From Parabacteroides massiliensis (GTDB taxonomy: Bacteria > Bacteroidota > Bacteroidia > Bacteroidales > Tannerellaceae): a DNA stretch of 64,000 nucleotides. Below the pieces are notes generated by a model that searched no databases, was not told the origin of the DNA, and worked only from the letters and a program-made list of their open reading frames with translations. Below are positions 1-9,055 of this stretch, one piece after another. The DNA is taken from positions 109,025 to 173,024 of the forward strand of contig NZ_LT700191.1 of NCBI RefSeq assembly GCF_900155425.1, read 5' to 3'. Every line of letters starts with the position of its first letter. Positions within the stretch are counted from its first letter, which is position 1. Both the position numbers and the translations under genes were made by a program.

Positions 1-454
1 TTTGCAGAATCCTACCTGCTGCTTGGCCGCTTGGCCAGTTATAATCATCACAATATCCGAGTGTTAGCCCATTGCCTTTTGCTTTTTGTAGTGCATTGCT
101 AAAGCTGTTGAACCAAGGGGCTGCAAGGTATTGTTCAACAGGAAGTGCTGTTACCGTGTTATCAAACCCGGAACGAGGATGTACATACCCGGGATTCAAT
201 TTTTGTTTAGCCATCTCTTCGACCATTGATGCAGCCAGACGTTCATCTTTGATCACATCGTCCCAAAACCAAAAGGTATGAGGTGCATAAAACATAGGAG
301 GATTATCAAACATGTCATAAATCTCCTTGTCACTGTATTCTTTCAACCATTCAGGATAAATATCTTTTTCAGGGATATTTTGAGCGAAAACTATTGAGGA
401 AATCAATGAGCTACATGTTACAATTAAAAATGTGTTTTTCTTTGATATATTCAT
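1..454 (-). CDS. GH106-like glycoside hydrolase, N-terminal part (cut by window edge)
   Basis: The minus strand is open from an ATG at 454 to the left window edge, giving about 151 residues. The start MNISKKNTFLIV is a signal peptide with a likely cut after SIVFA, so the enzyme is exported. The mature part carries PHTFWFWDD near residue 60, then a PGYVHPRSG block, and LGYCDDYNWPSGQAAG near the edge. This pattern is typical of large family 106-like alpha-L-rhamnosidases and their relatives. The catalytic part lies outside the window, so the substrate cannot be stated. It is the last visible gene of the susC-susD-GH99-like unit, 89 bp after the GH99-like gene. Family assignment is from remembered motifs. 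Confidence 0.72.
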   Translation of the reverse strand, partial: MNISKKNTFLIVTCSSLISSIVFAQNIPEKDIYPEWLKEYSDKEIYDMFDNPPMFYAPHTFWFWDDVIKDERLAASMVEEMAKQKLNPGYVHPRSGFDNTVTALPVEQYLAAPWFNSFSNALQKAKGNGLTLGYCDDYNWPSGQAAGRILQ

Positions 455-495
455 TGATATATTTTTTATCGATGCATAATAAAATATTTTCTATT

Positions 496-541
496 AAAAG
501 AGGGCTATTTCAATCGGAAAGACCAAAATCCACCCTCTTTT
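496..541 (-). other. Intercistronic hairpin after the GH99-like gene
   Basis: AAAAGAGGG at 496-504 and CCCTCTTTT at 533-541 form a perfect 9-bp inverted repeat around a 28-base loop, just after the stop codon of the GH99-like gene. There is no U-tract on the minus strand, so it is more likely an mRNA stabiliser, processing site or weak attenuator than a full terminator. Confidence 0.5.
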
Positions 542-543
542 CT

Positions 544-1758
544 TCATTCAAAGACCTCTTTAACCGCTTCCAGATAGGACATTCCATTCTTCATATCAGG
601 TTCCAAATAGCTTCCTTCCGTCCATTCATTCCAACAATTAATATTTAAAATACGAGGACCATTAGGATCTGCCAACAATCTATCCCGAGTCATTTCTAAA
701 GCTTTTTTGAAATTCTCCGGAGTATTATTCGACATGGTGTTCGTATAGGGATAACCATATTTGCTACCACTCCATTCTTTTTCCTGATTTGTTCTCGGAC
801 TCGGATCCCATCCCATAGTCACATTCGGATAATAAGGAACTCCATACTCTTTTTTTGCATTATCCCAATGTTCCATATATTTATCCCGGACATAATTAAA
901 ATCAGTTTCAACCTCTGGCAATCCGGCATGATGAATCCAAACATAAGATGTCGCAGAATCAAACTTAAGTTTTTCTAATAATTCTTTATTATTAAGCGGT
1001 GCCTCCTGACCAGGTAAAATAGCCGTACCCCAAGCAACCAAATTCCAGTGTATTCCCTTCAATCCGGCATCAACAGCCTTCTGGTCCAATTTTTTCATTT
1101 CCTTTATTGTTGCTTCTAAAGACCCGAAACTATTGATGAAATTTTGAATATCATAGATAGAAAAATAAGCTTTTCCATCTATCAACCAATAATTGGGCTT
1201 AGTAAAATATTGCTCAACCAAATTATTGCCAATACGATCGAACATTTCAGAAGTAACCTTTCCATCGTATAAATAATCATGTTTATTACCACCTGTATAA
1301 GGATATAGGTCCATCCAGTCATGATTCGCCCACATAAGTGCAAATTTAATAGCATTTGTATTCGATGCATGCAGAAAACCTTCATCCAGACAGCGGTTTA
1401 AAAAAGGCTTCCCCTCATAAGTATACCAATCGAAAATGAACACATCGATACCATGTGTCGATGCAGCCCGTATTTTTTGTTCCATCACTTTAGGATCTTT
1501 CTCATCGGTATACCCCCACATTGGTACTTTAGGCTGATCGTGTCCTTCAAAGCGAGGTTTGGCATTCTTTACCAACTCCCATTCCGACCAATTTTCAAAA
1601 TGTTGACGGCTAATTCGCAAATCAGTTGTATCGCGTGTATGATAATTAGGAAAATAATAACATGCTACTGTAATTTCATCATCTACATCTTTCGTCTGGT
1701 TCATGCACGAAACAGTAAAAGCCAGTACTATCAAACAAATAACTACTTTCAGATTCAT
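544..1758 (-). CDS. GH99-like (WbsX-type) domain lipoprotein
   Basis: A 404-residue protein. Its N-terminus has a lipobox (TVSC, Cys18), so it should be a surface or periplasmic lipoprotein. After it comes ACYYFPNYH, then WSEWELVKNAKPRFEGH, GIDVFIFDWY and LMWANHDW, ending with NINCWNEWTEGSYLEP. These are the hallmarks of the GH99-like/WbsX TIM-barrel family, which includes endo-acting mannoside enzymes and many uncharacterised members found in polysaccharide loci. The late Asn-Glu-Trp-Thr-Glu block probably lines the active site. It sits between susD and the GH106-like gene, so glycan cleavage is the likely role. The exact activity is unknown. Confidence 0.8.
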   Translation of the reverse strand: MNLKVVICLIVLAFTVSCMNQTKDVDDEITVACYYFPNYHTRDTTDLRISRQHFENWSEWELVKNAKPRFEGHDQPKVPMWGYTDEKDPKVMEQKIRAASTHGIDVFIFDWYTYEGKPFLNRCLDEGFLHASNTNAIKFALMWANHDWMDLYPYTGGNKHDYLYDGKVTSEMFDRIGNNLVEQYFTKPNYWLIDGKAYFSIYDIQNFINSFGSLEATIKEMKKLDQKAVDAGLKGIHWNLVAWGTAILPGQEAPLNNKELLEKLKFDSATSYVWIHHAGLPEVETDFNYVRDKYMEHWDNAKKEYGVPYYPNVTMGWDPSPRTNQEKEWSGSKYGYPYTNTMSNNTPENFKKALEMTRDRLLADPNGPRILNINCWNEWTEGSYLEPDMKNGMSYLEAVKEVFE

Positions 1759-1780
1759 TTTTTATATTTTTTACTTTCAT

Positions 1781-1824
1781 AAAGACGATCAGTTCAGATC
1801 CATTTCCTGAAACTGATCGTCTTT
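1781..1824 (-). other. Strong hairpin between susD and the GH99-like gene
   Basis: AAAGACGATCAGTT (1781-1794) and AACTGATCGTCTTT (1811-1824) are a perfect 14-bp inverted repeat with a 16-base loop, filling most of the gap between the susD stop and the next start. The minus-strand tail is A-rich rather than U-rich. A partial terminator or 3'-end stabiliser that keeps SusC/SusD mRNA more abundant than enzyme mRNA is the simplest reading. Confidence 0.6.
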
Positions 1825-1832
1825 ACTAACAA

Positions 1833-3644
1833 TTACTCATATCCAGGATTCTCAACCATATTAGGATTACTAGAAGTTCTACTCAAAGTTATAGGCAAAT
1901 AATAATTTTCTTCTTTAAATAATGGTGTAGAAACACTTCCATCAATATTGTCCAAAATTTCTAATTTATATTTTTTCTCGCCATTCATATAGCTGGAATA
2001 ATCCAAGATATACCGCAGGCCAGAAAAACTTCTCGATAATTCTGTCGTTGCTGTTCTCCACCGTCTAACATCCCAATAACGATGTCCTTCAAATGCTAAT
2101 TCCACTTTTCTTTCATGACGTATCTTATCCCGGCTAATGTCTTTTAGCGAAGCAATACCAGCACGTCCTCGTATTTGATTAATAGCATCCAATGCTTCGT
2201 CTTTCTTATCTAATTCATAAGCAGCCTCTGCCAAATTCAATAATGTTTCCGCATATCGAAACACTAGAAAATCTTGCGAAGATGTAGCCCATGCACCATT
2301 AGTTCCGCCCATATTATCATGAGATTCATCCAAATATTTCATTACACCGAAACAAGTTCCTTCCAGATCCTGATCACCGGTACACAATACTCCATTATAA
2401 GAATCCTTTGTCATAATTGTTCCATCCGACAAGAGTAAACCGTTATGATAGTCCACAAAACTTCCTTTCCAAGGTGTTTCTTGAGTATATATTGTTGCGA
2501 AGAAACGAGGATCCTTTTTCCCCCACAACTCATCCATAGTCCATAGGCCATTCTCCACTTCTGCACGGTTTAGCTTTCCAGGTGTACCATCCATATATTC
2601 AAATTCCTCTACTAACTCTAAATAGGGAGCATCCAAGTTCCCTCTGTTCCAGCCTTGAGGACGAGGACATTGGAAGAAATCAACAGCCCATCCATTTCCA
2701 CCAGTGATCAAACCATTGGAACTATCATGTCTTTTGGCAAAGATAACCTCACTATTATTTTTAACTAAAAATATATTTTTAAAATTCGTCACCTTATCGG
2801 CATCCTGATTATATAAAGCAAATTTTCCACTATTCATAATCTCTTTGGAGGCATCATAAGATATCTGATAATAATCTTTAGCTTTTTCTGAAGGAATTCC
2901 CACAACACCTTCCAATTGCACCTTTCCATACTGTGCAATGCTTGCTGCATATAAAGCAGCCCGTGACTTTAATGCCAAAGCAGCATATTTTGTTGCACGT
3001 CCAAGGTCTGAACTTGTTGTCTCTTCCGGTAACTCATTTACAATTTCGTCAATCTCTGATATTACGAAATTATAAACAGCTTCTTCTGTATCTCTTTTAG
3101 GAAATAATTCTTCCTCTGGATCTGTTAATTGTTGCGCTTTCAAGATCAAAGGAATGCCACCATAACGTTTAACCATGGCAAAATAAGAAAAGGCTCTCAA
3201 AAAACGAGCTTCTGCCACTCGGGTATCTTTAAGTTCTTGACTTAATGGTGAGTTTGGAACTTTCTCAATAAACTCATTGATTTTGCGAATTGGTTCATAT
3301 CCCCACCATTCAAGCAAACCGCCTCCTATCTTCAATCCGCCGAATTTATAATTATAACCAGCCATAGCATCTCCCCAATCTCTCCATAAAGACAAACATT
3401 CATCAGAGACATGATTGATTACAAATCCAGGAAAATAAGAATCTCCTTGCCAGCCAGTTCCAACACTTTCATTACCAAAATAAGACATATGATAGTAACA
3501 TTGAACCAGATAAGCTTCTATCAAAGCTTCATCATTCCATACAGCTTCATCAGAAATAATATCCAAAGGGGTCTTATCCAATACATCAGAACAAGAGACC
3601 AAAGATGAAGCAATAATTAATATAGACAAAAAATATTTTTTCAT
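1833..3644 (-). CDS. SusD/RagB-family glycan-binding lipoprotein
   Basis: 603 residues with a lipoprotein signal (IIASSLVSC, Cys19). SusD_N and SusD/RagB features are visible: the early region LDKTPLDIISDEAVWNDE, the TPR-like block RVAEARFLRAFSYFAMVKRYGGIP, and the C-terminal block FRYAETLLNLAEAAYEL followed by INQIRGRAG and ERKVELAFEGHRYWDVRRW. It is the surface partner that caps the SusC barrel and delivers oligosaccharides. It follows susC by 17 bp and must be cotranscribed. The ligand cannot be read from the sequence. Confidence 0.95.
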   Translation of the reverse strand: MKKYFLSILIIASSLVSCSDVLDKTPLDIISDEAVWNDEALIEAYLVQCYYHMSYFGNESVGTGWQGDSYFPGFVINHVSDECLSLWRDWGDAMAGYNYKFGGLKIGGGLLEWWGYEPIRKINEFIEKVPNSPLSQELKDTRVAEARFLRAFSYFAMVKRYGGIPLILKAQQLTDPEEELFPKRDTEEAVYNFVISEIDEIVNELPEETTSSDLGRATKYAALALKSRAALYAASIAQYGKVQLEGVVGIPSEKAKDYYQISYDASKEIMNSGKFALYNQDADKVTNFKNIFLVKNNSEVIFAKRHDSSNGLITGGNGWAVDFFQCPRPQGWNRGNLDAPYLELVEEFEYMDGTPGKLNRAEVENGLWTMDELWGKKDPRFFATIYTQETPWKGSFVDYHNGLLLSDGTIMTKDSYNGVLCTGDQDLEGTCFGVMKYLDESHDNMGGTNGAWATSSQDFLVFRYAETLLNLAEAAYELDKKDEALDAINQIRGRAGIASLKDISRDKIRHERKVELAFEGHRYWDVRRWRTATTELSRSFSGLRYILDYSSYMNGEKKYKLEILDNIDGSVSTPLFKEENYYLPITLSRTSSNPNMVENPGYE

Positions 3645-3661
3645 TTGATTAGTATTTAAAA

Positions 3662-6600
3662 TTAGAACGACAAATTAATTCCAACAGAAAGAGTCTTTTG
3701 CTGAGGATAATAAAAACCTCCCTGTCCAGAAGGAGCTTCCGGATCAATATGATATTTACTCAATTTGTCTAATGTAAACAAATTGGTTCCAGCAAAATAA
3801 ACCCGACACTGCTGTATAAGTAACTTTGAACAAATATCTTTTGGTAAATTATATCCGAGAGCAAATGACTTCAAACGTAAATAACCTGCTTTTTTATAAA
3901 AATAATCGGATACATAACTGTTTGTTGCCGCTCCTCCCAAACGTGGATAAAGAGCATCAGCGACATTGTTATTTTCACTCCAACGAAGATCGAACAGTTC
4001 CTGAGGATATGTCAATGTATTATGCCATAAAGAAATATAACTACTATATCCAAAAGCACCTTGGAAAAGAGCTGCTAAATCAAAATCTTTATATTTAAGA
4101 TTTACATTTAAACCATACATCCAATGTGGCATTGTCCCTTTACCAATTTCAACTTGATCTTTCCAATCCAATACTTTATCTCCATTTACATCTACATAAC
4201 GAATATCACCAGGGCGTAAGGAGGTATTCTGTTTATTATCTTGATCAAAATCCAAATTGTCAACTTCTTCCTGGGAAGTAAATAGTCCATCAGATATATA
4301 ACCAAATTGTCTGTCTATCCATTGCCCTGATTTCTGATTAATTCTTTTCTGATCCGGATCAGTATACATCTGTTCTTCATAATGATCCCATTTTGCTCTT
4401 GACCAAGAAATATTACCACTGATATCATAACTGAAATTCTTGAAATTTTTAGAGCTACCTATTTGAAATTCAAATCCTCTATCATTTAGACTATTAATAT
4501 TCTCTTGAGGAAAAGTTGCTCCAAATGTAGGAGACATACTCATTGTCCTTGTTGCTGGAATTCCCGATCTTTTTCTGTAAAAGACATCGCCTTCTCCGTA
4601 AATAAGTCGATTCAGGAAAGAATAATTCAAACCGACATTCCATATCTCAAATTTTTCCCATGTTAAATTGGGATTAGCCAATCCTGTTGTAGTAATTCCC
4701 AACATGCTTTTATCGCCCAACAGATAATAACCATTCAACTTATAACCTGATAAATATTGAAAATTACCTACTGCATCATTTCCAGAACGTCCATAACTTG
4801 CCCTAATCTTAAAATCATCTACAATGGATTTTGTATTCGACATAAAAGATTCTTCTGAAATTCTCCAACCCATAGAAACACTTGGAAAAACACCCCATCT
4901 ATGTCCTGGTGCAAACTTGGCAGAAGCATCAGCTCTCAAAATCGTTTCTAACAAATATCTATTTTTATATGAATAATTAAATCGACCTACGAAACTTTTA
5001 CGTCCCATCTCTGAAGAAGCTCCATCATTTTTCATTGTTTCCGTATTACCAACGAACAATTCTTCAATAGATGGAGTTAATAAATCTTCCCTACTTGCAG
5101 ACATCCAATTGCCTGAATAATCAATAGCTTCATACAAAGCTAAAACTGATAATGAATGATCTTCGGCAAATATATTATCGTAATTGATTGAGAATTGACG
5201 AGTTAACATTTTGCTACGATCATCTCGTTGCGTCAACTGAGCTGAATTACCAAAGCCTCCTGCGTTTATATATGTATCACTAGCCACATCATATCTATAA
5301 AAAGTTGAAGGTCTATTAAATAGTTTTACATAACTAATCTGATCATAATAATTGAATAAAAATTTAGCAGAAAGTCCTTTTATCTGTTTAAATGCATATT
5401 TTAAAGCAATTGTACCATTTAAATTAAGTTTCTCTTCATCTGAATATCCAGACAACTTTGTGTTGGAAGTAACATGCGCACCTCCAGTTCCTTTTCCATC
5501 AGCATAAGATATTTTTGTAGGATCTGGTAGATGAGCCGGATAAACAGGTAATGTATTCCAAAGATCTTGCCATACTCCGGCATTATTCTGTGGTCTTATT
5601 GTTGTCATATTATCAGACTTGATAAATGACAAATCCAACTGCATTGATAATTGGTTGGTGATACTAGCATCAATATTTGATTGCAAATTATAACGTTTAT
5701 AATTACCACCATTATGTTTCCAAATGGATTCCTGACCTAAATATCCCAAAAAACCATAATATTTAATCTTCTCACTACCTCCACGCACCGATATGTTATG
5801 TTGGTTCAATGGAGACCAATTTCTAATCAATTCATTATACCAATCGGTATTTACATATTGCGGATCTGTCCCTTCATAAAATTTCTGTATTTGTTCTTCC
5901 GTATAAGGAGCTGTTGATTCAGGTTTACCTGACTGAAGCCATTCCTCTCGTCTCAAAGTTGCATAATCACCAGAAGATACCGGTTTAGGCATAGTTGTTA
6001 TACTTTGAAATGTAATAGAAGAATTTACTGAAATTGTTGGTTTTTGTTGTACGCCTCTCTTCGTAGTTACCAAAATAACACCATTACCTGCACGAGCTCC
6101 ATAAATAGAAGCGGAACCATCTTTCAATATACTGATAGACTCAATCTGGTTAGGATCTATTCGATTGAAATCCATTTCTATTCCGTCTACGATCCAAATA
6201 GCATTATCCGAAAATCCACGCACCTTTATTGTTGCCTGGTCCGCCCCTGGTTGTCCACTTGTCTGCTGAGATACCAACCCAGGCAATCTACCCCCCAAAC
6301 TATTTATAGTACTGGAAACCGGAGCCACTGTCATTTCTTCGCTTTTAACTGTTGCGATAGAACCTGTCAAGTTCCCTTTTTTCTGCGTACCATATCCGAC
6401 AACAACTACTTCGTCCAAAGTTTTGGTATCTTCCTTTAATACGATAGCCAATGACTGTTCATTGCCAATCTCTATTTCAGAAGAAAGATAGCCTATATAA
6501 GAGATCTCCAGCAAATCTCCCTTTTTTACATTTAAAGAAAAATGTCCGTCTATATCCGTTACTGTACCATCAGTCGTTCCTTTGACCATTACATTTGCAC

Positions 6601-7060
6601 CAATAATAGGCTCGCCGTTTTCATCCTTTACGGTACCGTTTACTGTTTTCTTATTCTGTTGAATACCTGAGACAGAAGTAGATTCTGTCGAAAGTATAAT
6701 CTTTCTATCCACCACCGAATAGCGTACATTCGTTCCGGCAAAGATATTATCCAACACTTTAAATATATCGCTCTTATCGGCATCAACAGATACCTTCCGG
6801 TTTAAATCGACATGTTTTGTGTTGAAGAAGAAGGAGAATTCTGATTGGTTTTCGATTTCATTCAACACTGTCTGGACCGTTTGATTTTGCATTTTCAGGT
6901 TAACGGTCGCTTTTTGCGCATAACTGTCCGCTGCTTGTGCCAAGCCGATCGAACAGAATAACAAGAATATGTACAGCTTCATAACTCTTGGAATTTTATT
7001 TAAGGCAAACCAAAATAACTCTGGTACCCAAAACTGTTGGGTATTAAAATGTTTTTGCAT
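3662..7060 (-). CDS. SusC-type TonB-dependent receptor with STN signalling domain
   Basis: 1132 residues. In order: signal region (LFCSIGLAQAADSYAQ), an STN domain at about 50-125, a carboxypeptidase-regulatory-like domain beginning VNGTVKDENGEPIIGANV, the TonB-box-like LDEVVVVGYGTQKK, a plug with WIVDGIEMD and GNGVILVTTKRG, then a 22-strand barrel ending in VGINLSF. The STN domain marks receptors that signal through FecR to an ECF sigma factor, and both partners lie directly upstream. The long N-terminus before the hydrophobic stretch (first 26 residues) is usual in this subfamily, so I keep the first ATG; an internal ATG at 6982 is the alternative. Confidence 0.95.
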   Translation of the reverse strand: MQKHFNTQQFWVPELFWFALNKIPRVMKLYIFLLFCSIGLAQAADSYAQKATVNLKMQNQTVQTVLNEIENQSEFSFFFNTKHVDLNRKVSVDADKSDIFKVLDNIFAGTNVRYSVVDRKIILSTESTSVSGIQQNKKTVNGTVKDENGEPIIGANVMVKGTTDGTVTDIDGHFSLNVKKGDLLEISYIGYLSSEIEIGNEQSLAIVLKEDTKTLDEVVVVGYGTQKKGNLTGSIATVKSEEMTVAPVSSTINSLGGRLPGLVSQQTSGQPGADQATIKVRGFSDNAIWIVDGIEMDFNRIDPNQIESISILKDGSASIYGARAGNGVILVTTKRGVQQKPTISVNSSITFQSITTMPKPVSSGDYATLRREEWLQSGKPESTAPYTEEQIQKFYEGTDPQYVNTDWYNELIRNWSPLNQHNISVRGGSEKIKYYGFLGYLGQESIWKHNGGNYKRYNLQSNIDASITNQLSMQLDLSFIKSDNMTTIRPQNNAGVWQDLWNTLPVYPAHLPDPTKISYADGKGTGGAHVTSNTKLSGYSDEEKLNLNGTIALKYAFKQIKGLSAKFLFNYYDQISYVKLFNRPSTFYRYDVASDTYINAGGFGNSAQLTQRDDRSKMLTRQFSINYDNIFAEDHSLSVLALYEAIDYSGNWMSASREDLLTPSIEELFVGNTETMKNDGASSEMGRKSFVGRFNYSYKNRYLLETILRADASAKFAPGHRWGVFPSVSMGWRISEESFMSNTKSIVDDFKIRASYGRSGNDAVGNFQYLSGYKLNGYYLLGDKSMLGITTTGLANPNLTWEKFEIWNVGLNYSFLNRLIYGEGDVFYRKRSGIPATRTMSMSPTFGATFPQENINSLNDRGFEFQIGSSKNFKNFSYDISGNISWSRAKWDHYEEQMYTDPDQKRINQKSGQWIDRQFGYISDGLFTSQEEVDNLDFDQDNKQNTSLRPGDIRYVDVNGDKVLDWKDQVEIGKGTMPHWMYGLNVNLKYKDFDLAALFQGAFGYSSYISLWHNTLTYPQELFDLRWSENNNVADALYPRLGGAATNSYVSDYFYKKAGYLRLKSFALGYNLPKDICSKLLIQQCRVYFAGTNLFTLDKLSKYHIDPEAPSGQGGFYYPQQKTLSVGINLSF

Positions 7061-7101
7061 AATTTTGTGGTGATCTAATTAATAAAAAATGGTTTATTAC
7101 T

Positions 7102-7173
7102 GCTTGTCGCCAAACAAGCGTTTTAAAGTTAACTCATTTCATCCGGAAGAATACGCCAATATTTTTCCGGATG
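7102..7173 (-). other. Two dyads between fecR and susC
   Basis: GCTTGT/ACAAGC (7102-7107 and 7114-7119) and CATCCGGAA/TTCCGGATG (7140-7148 and 7165-7173) are perfect inverted repeats in the 155-bp gap. The larger one may end fecR transcription or bind a regulator. The smaller lies about 40-60 bases before the susC start, in its likely promoter or leader. Confidence 0.45.
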
Positions 7174-7215
7174 TTTTTCTTTAAGGAGGTCTGTTTTTCA
7201 TGCTTAATAGATTGT

Positions 7216-8241
7216 TTAATAGATTTCTATTCTCGTTTTTTCATTCATGGTATCTTGTGTATCCAGATAACGCCATTTGATATTGGATGATATTTTGAAG
7301 ATTTCCAATATACGCTCCAACCGCTGATTGCTGAAAGATCCGGTAAACGCTTCGCTCCGAAGACGGTCATTGGATAACACGAAAATTACATTAAACCGCT
7401 TTTCCAGTATCCGCAATGCTTCGGGCAGAGGGGTCGCATGGAAAACAACCTTTCCGTCTTTCCAGGCAATCTCCGATTCGCCATTCGTCTCTGTCAGTTG
7501 CACACGGGAAGAAAAAGAATCATAGGTCAGTTTCTGTCCGGGTTTCATCAGTACGGCCGTGCCTCGCCCGTTTTTCATATAATCGAAACGGACCTTTCCT
7601 TCGACCAGGGTGGTAGAGACAAAAGCGTCTTTTTCGAATGCTTCGACATTGAATGAAGTACCCAACACTTCTATTTTCGTTTCATGGGGAGCAGAGATCA
7701 CAAAACCATGCTCCGGGTCTTTCTGCACTTCAAAAAAAGCTTCTCCCTCTAAAGTCACTCTTCTTTTGTCCTTATCGAAGAAAGACGGATAAGACAGTTT
7801 CGATTCCGAATTAAGGTGAACAACTGTGCCATCCGGCAGATTAACCGTCGTCGTCATGCCCGGATTTGTTTTCACTTCGATCGTCTGGGCTATTTCAGCG
7901 GGGCGGGGTTTCAGATTTTGTATACCGAATGCTATCAAAAGAGGGATAAACAGGATGGCAGCAACGCGTTGCAACCAAGTCGTCACGGTTACTTTAGGAC
8001 GGGCTGTGTCTTTGCTCATCTTTTGACAAACAGAAGACAAGGCCTTCTCCGTATCCACTTTCGATAGCACCTGCATCGTGTCCGTTGCCAGATAAAGAGT
8101 ATGGATTTGCTTGGCAATCCGATAATTTTCATCCGATTGCTTGATCCATTCCTCAACCTGCCGGCTTTCCTCGACCGTTGCTTCGCCGGAACAATAGCGT
8201 GGAAGAAGGTTTTCTATTATATCTGTATTCGATGTTTCCAT
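7216..8241 (-). CDS. FecR-family anti-sigma factor
   Basis: 341 residues. The N-terminal cytoplasmic part (about 1-85) would bind the ECF sigma factor, and one membrane segment follows (AAILFIPLLIAFGIQNL, about 93-109). The periplasmic FecR domain shows NLPDGTVVHLNSESKLSYPS, VTLEGEAFFEV and VLGTSFNVEAF. A C-terminal STN-interacting domain (TPLPEALRILEKRFNV) ends the protein. It is divergent from the sigma gene and upstream of the STN-bearing susC, which completes the usual sigma/FecR/receptor signalling chain. Confidence 0.93.
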   Translation of the reverse strand: METSNTDIIENLLPRYCSGEATVEESRQVEEWIKQSDENYRIAKQIHTLYLATDTMQVLSKVDTEKALSSVCQKMSKDTARPKVTVTTWLQRVAAILFIPLLIAFGIQNLKPRPAEIAQTIEVKTNPGMTTTVNLPDGTVVHLNSESKLSYPSFFDKDKRRVTLEGEAFFEVQKDPEHGFVISAPHETKIEVLGTSFNVEAFEKDAFVSTTLVEGKVRFDYMKNGRGTAVLMKPGQKLTYDSFSSRVQLTETNGESEIAWKDGKVVFHATPLPEALRILEKRFNVIFVLSNDRLRSEAFTGSFSNQRLERILEIFKISSNIKWRYLDTQDTMNEKTRIEIY

Positions 8242-8349
8242 GTCTGTTTTTATCCTTGTTTATCTATTAGACAAGAGTAATCGAACGGATTCCTAAACGA
8301 AGAAGCATCTTTTTTCAATATTTTTTATGGAGAAACTTTCCGCTTGCCC

Positions 8350-8373
8350 AATTGCACTGTAGAGAGTGCAATT
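8350..8373. promoter_or_regulatory. Palindrome between divergent fecR and sigma genes
   Basis: AATTGCACT (8350-8358) and AGTGCAATT (8365-8373) form a perfect 9-bp inverted repeat around GTAGAG. It sits about 45 bp upstream of the predicted -33 box of the sigma gene and about 110 bp upstream of fecR. Position and symmetry suggest a regulator site serving one or both genes; the regulator is unknown. Confidence 0.45.
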
Positions 8374-8417
8374 AGAACAATTCGAGCTTACTATGCAACG
8401 CAAGGCTTTATAAGTAT

Positions 8418-8448
8418 TTTGTAGTTAAAGAATTTTAAATTACCTTTG
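8418..8448 (+). promoter_or_regulatory. Promoter of the ECF sigma gene
   Basis: TTTG at 8418-8421 and TACCTTTG at 8441-8448 match the Bacteroidota -33/-7 promoter with a 19-bp spacer. Transcription would start near 8453-8456, almost on the start codon, so the mRNA would be leaderless or nearly so. Confidence 0.7.
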
Positions 8449-8455
8449 TACCTTG

Positions 8456-9055
8456 ATGTATATGGAAGGAGAGAAACTACAAACCACAGAAGAACGCTTT
8501 TTACTCTCAGCCATGCAACGAGGAGATCTAAAAGCCTATGGTGTCTTGTTCAGAAGATACTATCCGATGCTCTGTGCTTATGCGACAAAGTTTGTAGAGC
8601 TAAAAGATGCCGAAGAGATCGTGCAGGATGTAATGCTGTGGTTATGGGAGAACCGGAAAACGCAAACCTTCGAGACGTCACTTAGCCAGTATCTGTTCAA
8701 AACGGTCTATCACCGCGCCATCAACCTGATCGTCCACCATCAATCCCAACTAAGAGCCGACACTCTTTTCTACGAAAATATGCAGGAGATGCTACAGGAC
8801 ACCGATTTCTACCAACTCGAAGAGCTGCAAAAAAGGATCAGGGAAGCGGTAGACGCATTGCCTCCCACTTACCGGGAAGCTTTTGTCATGCACCGCTTCG
8901 ATAATAAAAGTTATAAAGAAATTGCCGAAATCCTGCAAGTATCCCAAAAAACCGTCGACTACCGGATACAACAGGCATTAAAGCAATTACGGATAACGTT
9001 GAAAGATTATCTGCCGTTGATCCTGTTATTGTTGCCCGGAGATTTCCTGTCGTAA
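8456..9055 (+). CDS. FecI-like ECF RNA polymerase sigma factor
   Basis: About 199 residues. Region 2 is visible as GDLKAYGVLFRRYYPMLCAYA and DAEEIVQDVMLWLWE. Region 4 is LPPTYREAFVMHRFDNKSYKEIA followed by the helix-turn-helix VSQKTVDYRIQQALKQL. It would direct RNA polymerase to the susC promoter once released by FecR. Candidate starts are TTG 8453, ATG 8456 and ATG 8462. The promoter placement argues against anything earlier; 8462 would leave a leader of only a few bases. The stop codon lies inside the 3' end of the convergent GH97 gene (30-bp overlap). Confidence 0.92.
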   Translation: MYMEGEKLQTTEERFLLSAMQRGDLKAYGVLFRRYYPMLCAYATKFVELKDAEEIVQDVMLWLWENRKTQTFETSLSQYLFKTVYHRAINLIVHHQSQLRADTLFYENMQEMLQDTDFYQLEELQKRIREAVDALPPTYREAFVMHRFDNKSYKEIAEILQVSQKTVDYRIQQALKQLRITLKDYLPLILLLLPGDFLS

